Origin: Maricaulis maris_C
GTDB lineage: Bacteria > Pseudomonadota > Alphaproteobacteria > Caulobacterales > Maricaulaceae
Direction of reading: 5' to 3'
DNA: 64,000 nucleotides
Assembly (NCBI RefSeq): GCF_049116555.1
Contig: NZ_JAGDYT010000001.1
Span: 927,054 to 991,053, forward strand
Both the position numbers and the translations under genes were made by a program. Below, piece by piece: positions 60,474-64,000 of this stretch. The first letter of the stretch is position 1. Every line of letters starts with the position of its first letter. Below the pieces are notes generated by a model. It was not told the DNA's origin, searched no databases, and worked only from the letters and a program-made list of their open reading frames with translations.

Positions 60474-61151
60474 ATGAGTGTGCCGGAGCGGGACGAGTTT
60501 GACGGTCCGTGGTCACGCACGCCACCGCCGCGACCACCGGTCTTCAACGCCATGCCGCCGGCGGTCTTGCTGATTGCGCTCAGCATTGTCAGCGTGTCCC
60601 TGCTTGGCCAGGTCTGGCCTGGCTTCCAGCGCTGGGTCTTCAATGCGGGGGTTTTCTTTGCCGCCGAGTCGGGCGCCGTTCTTCCGCGTCAGCCGCTGGG
60701 GCCGGTCGCGCCTTTCTTCCTTCACGTTTACATCCATTTCGGCCTGTTCCACATCGCCATGAATTTGGCCATTCTGGTGGCCACGGGGCGAGCGGTTGGC
60801 GAGCGCCTGGGCTATGGATTGCGCGGCTCAGCGGGCTTTCTGCTTCTCTTCTTCACCTGCGCGGTGACCGGCGCGGTGTTGGAGGCGATCTTCCATCAAG
60901 GCCCCCCGACGACGATGGGCGGGGCATCGACCGCCGTCTCCGGCCTTATCGCGGCTGCCGGCTGGGTGCGAGGTGGCTGGCGCGGGATGGCCCGCCTGGC
61001 CTTGCCCTGGATTGCGATCAATATTGTGATCGGTCTGGTTGGCGACCTGATGCCGATCCCGATTGCCTGGCTGGGCCATATCGGTGGCACGCTTGGCGGG
61101 ATCGTGCTGACCCCGCTGGTGATCGCTGTCTTTGCCGAGGATCGTGCCTGA
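60474..61151 (+). CDS. Rhomboid-family intramembrane serine protease
   Basis: The 225-residue membrane protein has about six helices and the rhomboid active-site elements: HFGLFHIAMNL (oxyanion/loop helix), GGASTAVSGL with the nucleophile Ser, and LGHIGGTLGG with the catalytic His. It cleaves membrane proteins within the bilayer; targets are unknown. The ATG at 60474 has GGGAG 8 bases upstream. It is divergent from hfaABD, which does not prove a shared role. Confidence 0.92.
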   Translation: MSVPERDEFDGPWSRTPPPRPPVFNAMPPAVLLIALSIVSVSLLGQVWPGFQRWVFNAGVFFAAESGAVLPRQPLGPVAPFFLHVYIHFGLFHIAMNLAILVATGRAVGERLGYGLRGSAGFLLLFFTCAVTGAVLEAIFHQGPPTTMGGASTAVSGLIAAAGWVRGGWRGMARLALPWIAINIVIGLVGDLMPIPIAWLGHIGGTLGGIVLTPLVIAVFAEDRA

Positions 61152-61718
61152 TTACCAGATCCGGTCGATCTGACGCTCACCATCGATTTCGAACCCCTTG
61201 ATCATCAGCCGTCCGGACCGGGTCAGCGACAGGATGACCCGCACGCGGTCCTCATCCGGGCCGCCGCCGCGCAACATGTCCTGCAGGGCGAGGGCGTCCG
61301 TGCGGTCGGCATAATAGCGCTCGATATTGAAACGGACGTGCAGGAAGCCGCTCTCAAAGTCGACCCGCCCTTCGGCCACCAGACCTGTCCCGGGGTGGGC
61401 GCTGTGGATGGCGACCGGCCGGGCCAGCCCGTCCTCCCCGATTTGGAGAGTCACGAAGACAGGCTGATCCCGCTCGAACTCGTCATCGCCGGCGAGCGTT
61501 TCAGGATCCAGCATGCTCAGCGGTGTGCGGATCTGGGCGTAATGGCCGAGGAAGATGTCGCGCGGATCATAGCCTTCCACCGTCATGACCAGTTCCGTCC
61601 CATGGCTGCGGGCGTTGGCATGGCTGGCCAGCATGAAAATCAGGAAGCCGGACATCAAAGCCGCGACCAGGCCGAGCCGGCGGATCGGGTTTTTCGGGGT
61701 GGGGGCGTGCACACTCAT
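61152..61718 (-). CDS. GDYXXLXY-family protein
   Basis: The 188-residue protein has an N-terminal membrane helix (LVAALMSGFLIFMLASHA) and then YDPRDIFLGHYAQIRT, the position of the family's DPRDxxxGDYxxLxY motif (the Asp-Tyr is His-Tyr here, and Leu-x-Tyr is changed), and FNIERYYADR near the end. The family is of unknown function and lies next to DUF2157 proteins, as here. Its ATG overlaps the DUF2157 stop by 4 bp (ATGA). Confidence 0.85.
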   Translation of the reverse strand: MSVHAPTPKNPIRRLGLVAALMSGFLIFMLASHANARSHGTELVMTVEGYDPRDIFLGHYAQIRTPLSMLDPETLAGDDEFERDQPVFVTLQIGEDGLARPVAIHSAHPGTGLVAEGRVDFESGFLHVRFNIERYYADRTDALALQDMLRGGGPDEDRVRVILSLTRSGRLMIKGFEIDGERQIDRIW

Positions 61719-63025
61719 GACGCCACCTCCTCATTGTCCGGCTGCACCGGTCGGTGTTTGCGAATCTGCCAGATCACGAAGCTTGCTCCGAACAGGACCA
61801 AACCGCCCACGAAGAAGAAAAGGGCGGTGTCGAGCAGGCCTTCGAAGGTCTCGGCGTAGACATAAAGGGTTTGCAGAACGAATCCGGTGACACCGTAGAC
61901 CCGCAACAGACCGCGCCCATGCCGGTCACCGATCAGGATGAGGGCGGTAAAGGCGGCATAGAGGAGGGCGCCGATGGCCATGCGCAAAAGGATGGGGGCC
62001 GGGGACAGGTCGGCGAGGATCATTGGCAGGGCCGCGATCGACAGTCCGGCAGCGATCAGAATGCCACCTTCCCACCGGGTCAGCTGCCCACGCATGATGC
62101 GCCAGCCGGTCAGGGCAAGGATGACGGCCAGGGCGGGAAGAGCGAGGGCGAGATAGGCCGCAATGGCCGGCGCCTCGCTGCCGAGGCGTCCGCCATCCAG
62201 CGGGAATTGGATCAGGAAGGCAGCGATCAGGGTGATCCCCGTCATCCAGCCGGCCACGACGCCACTGCCCGGAATGGCGCGGTCACGGAGGAAGGAGGCT
62301 GTCAGAGCCAGTGCCCCAAAGGTCAGGATGGCGATCGCCTGCACAGCAGGGTCGCTCATCGGGTGGGCCCGCGCCCACAAGTAAAGTGCGTGCACGATCC
62401 AGAGGGCCACGGCGATCGTGGTCAGATGCATGGACACGTTCGAGCGCAGCCGGATTGCCATCAACGCACCGGCGGTCGCGACGGGCCAATAGCCCCAGAT
62501 CGAACCGGTGACATAGGGGTTGGCCGCTTCCAGTCCGGCCCAGAGCGCACCCAGCCCGGTGGCGAGGATCAGGACCGGTCGCGATCTGGTCAGCCAGGCG
62601 GTGAGGCCGCCGGCGCCGGCCCAGATCAGGACCGCGGTATTGCGAAAGGAGGTCATGTTGAAGGTTTGCGCCGTCAGCATGATCGCAGCCCCGAACAGGA
62701 CCACGCCCAGCAGGCTCAGGGCATGGCCCAGCGTGGGGTGTCCGCTCCGGAAAGCCTGGGCGCCGCCAAGCAGGCTCACCCAGAGGCCGGCCAGCAGCAG
62801 GACGAAGCGCGCGAGACGGGGAATCGCATCCCAATTGGCGCCGACAAAGGTCAGCGCCGACAAGCCAAGCAGGGCGGCGCCGAGAATCGTCATGATGCCC
62901 AGGGTCGAGGGGTGTGACGGGCCGGGCCCGATATCGGCCAATATGCTGTCGCGATGGGCGGCATCAATCCATCCGGCACGGATCCAGCGGTCGATATCTC
63001 GGCCCAGGCGCTGGCGGTATTGCAT
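61715..63025 (-). CDS. DUF2157 multi-pass membrane protein
   Basis: The 436-residue protein has a soluble N-terminal helix pair (RQRLGRDIDRWIRAGWIDAAHRDSILADI), typical of DUF2157, and about 12 hydrophobic helices. In the family the N-terminal region resembles a short helical repeat. The role is unknown; it is always found with GDYXXLXY proteins, which points to a common complex. GATCCTCC is upstream of the ATG, and the gene is co-transcribed with its partner. Confidence 0.88.
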   Translation of the reverse strand: MQYRQRLGRDIDRWIRAGWIDAAHRDSILADIGPGPSHPSTLGIMTILGAALLGLSALTFVGANWDAIPRLARFVLLLAGLWVSLLGGAQAFRSGHPTLGHALSLLGVVLFGAAIMLTAQTFNMTSFRNTAVLIWAGAGGLTAWLTRSRPVLILATGLGALWAGLEAANPYVTGSIWGYWPVATAGALMAIRLRSNVSMHLTTIAVALWIVHALYLWARAHPMSDPAVQAIAILTFGALALTASFLRDRAIPGSGVVAGWMTGITLIAAFLIQFPLDGGRLGSEAPAIAAYLALALPALAVILALTGWRIMRGQLTRWEGGILIAAGLSIAALPMILADLSPAPILLRMAIGALLYAAFTALILIGDRHGRGLLRVYGVTGFVLQTLYVYAETFEGLLDTALFFFVGGLVLFGASFVIWQIRKHRPVQPDNEEVAS

Positions 63026-63241
63026 CGGCGATCCTCCGCAAACCCGGTCCGACGGCCCGGCCGGGCGTGGCCAGCAGAGTGGCGGAGGGGCGGAAGCGTG
63101 TCCACGAAAGCCTCATTCACATCCAGCCGGGACCGGTCGGGCCCCGTCGGGGACGGCCCTATCGATGGCAGCCCGCGCCCTCGGCTGGGGCTTTCCCCGG
63201 GATTGTGGCACGTGCAATTGCAGGCGGTTCGGCGGGTGGTC

Positions 63242-63715
63242 ATGCGTGTCGAGGCCATATTGAATGCCAAGGGTCGTGACGTGATCACGATCCGAGACAT
63301 GGCGACCCTGAAAGAGGCCTCGCGCCTGCTTGACGCTCATGGCATTGGCGCCCTCCTGGTTGAGGATGGGCAGGGGCGACCGATCGCGGTCCTGTCCGAG
63401 TGCGGCATCGTGCGGGCAATGGCCCTGAATGGCGCGGCGTGCCTGCACCGACCAGCGGCCCATGCGCTGACCACCCCTTTTGTCGCCGCCTGCGCGGATG
63501 CCGGCCTCGCTGATCTCATGGTGCTGATGACCGAGCGGCGGGTTCGCCATATCCCGATCATGGACGGCAATGCGCTTCGCGGCCTCACCTCCATCAGGGA
63601 TCTGGTCAAAGCCAGACTCGCGGATAGAGAAGCCGAGGCCGAGGCGCTGCAGGCCCATATCCGCTCCTTAGCCCGGGGCTGCCACCTGCCAAACAGCGAT
63701 CTGCACACGGTATGA
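63242..63715 (+). CDS. CBS domain pair protein
   Basis: The 157-residue protein has two CBS modules: about residues 10-60 (VITIRDMATLKEASRLLDAHGIGALLV) and 75-125 (VAACADAGLADLMVLMTERRVRHIPIMDG). The stand-alone pair binds adenine nucleotides and regulates a partner. The ATG at 63242 was chosen because the family starts there; the frame has 96 more codons upstream without similarity, and the ribosome site (ggcgggtgg) is weak. The C-terminal helix (REAEAEALQAHIRSLARG) is typical of the long-tail alphaproteobacterial forms. Confidence 0.88.
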   Translation: MRVEAILNAKGRDVITIRDMATLKEASRLLDAHGIGALLVEDGQGRPIAVLSECGIVRAMALNGAACLHRPAAHALTTPFVAACADAGLADLMVLMTERRVRHIPIMDGNALRGLTSIRDLVKARLADREAEAEALQAHIRSLARGCHLPNSDLHTV

Positions 63716-64000
63716 CCCTTGTGTGACTAGGTATTCCGGACAGGTCCTGCCTTGCTGTGCAGAAATCTCGGAAGAGGGGGGTTGCGTCCTGCGTGGCGTC
63801 CTGTAGAACCCCGCTCACACCGGCGCTGCCGCAGCGGTTTTCACTTGCGGTCCAGCGTCGTTTGCTTATTATGCGAGGTCTTGTCGTTTTTCTAAGTCAG
63901 GTCGGCGCGTCCAATACGGCGCTCCGGGCAGTGAAATTTTCGCCGGTTTTCAAGCCACTGAAGATCAACTGCACGACCCTGAAAAACGCGATTGACTTCA

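Noticed and set aside
63871..64000. Open frame from an ATG at 63871 to the window end (MRGLVVFLSQVG...)
   Set aside because: No ribosome site and no recognisable family in 43 codons; cannot be judged without sequence beyond the window.

Overview
The window is high-GC chromosomal DNA from an alphaproteobacterium, most likely a stalked, holdfast-forming member of the Maricaulis/Hyphomonadaceae-Caulobacterales group. The evidence is a complete hfaA-hfaB-hfaD holdfast-anchor operon, the alphaproteobacterial F1-ATPase zeta inhibitor (DUF1476), DUF3126 next to cysE, several TonB-dependent receptors, and the purC-purS-purQ-purL order with purB nearby. It is mostly housekeeping genome, densely packed in co-directional operons with many 1-4 bp start/stop overlaps. 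There are no rRNA genes, phage, intact insertion sequences or CRISPR arrays. One tRNA, tRNA-Leu(UAA), is present.

Layout. 1-3117: the end of an M28 peptidase, then a two-gene minus-strand unit of a radical SAM enzyme and a repeat/alpha-beta-hydrolase protein of unknown role. 3209-11576: de novo purine synthesis (purL, purQ, purS, purC, purB), with an unknown exported protein tightly coupled between purQ and purL, the divergent ATPase zeta subunit, and a thioredoxin-like/SnoaL-like/PPOX-like trio. 11577-23071: a DUF559 nuclease-like gene between two direct copies of a REP-type repeat, a large inverted repeat, a threonine synthase-like enzyme, an amidohydrolase, a VOC protein, map-radC, an M28 lipoprotein, sfsA-thioesterase, cinA-like, then about 850 bp of repeats.

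23072-33928: a von Willebrand factor lipoprotein, a TonB receptor, a TPR-sulfotransferase, the tRNA, a probable metal-uptake set (DUF2946, OprC-like receptor, PepSY protein), an AlkA-like glycosylase and a 51-residue membrane ORF. 34053-43198: YrpB-like flavin oxidoreductase, HAD phosphatase, alanine dehydrogenase with a divergent Lrp-type regulator and a palindromic operator candidate, queF, an OprP-type porin, an HBM-type chemoreceptor, a nitroreductase and a TetR regulator. 43290-52217: RND efflux pair with an operator candidate, NUDIX hydrolase, cysE, DUF3126 and a betaine/choline ABC importer operon.

52308-63715: phoH behind a terminator-like leader, gamma-carbonic anhydrase, a GYF/double-PilZ/PAS signalling cluster, an Asn/Gly-repeat secreted protein, an orphan HicA-like protein, hfaABD, a rhomboid protease, GDYXXLXY plus DUF2157 membrane proteins and a CBS-domain protein.

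Most promising for new biology: the radical SAM/hydrolase pair, the Asn-Gly-repeat protein beside the holdfast-anchor operon, the unknown exported protein inside the purine operon, the DUF559 gene flanked by direct repeats, and the phoH leader. None is proven to be a new system. All functions rest on motif and family recognition by eye, without database search.
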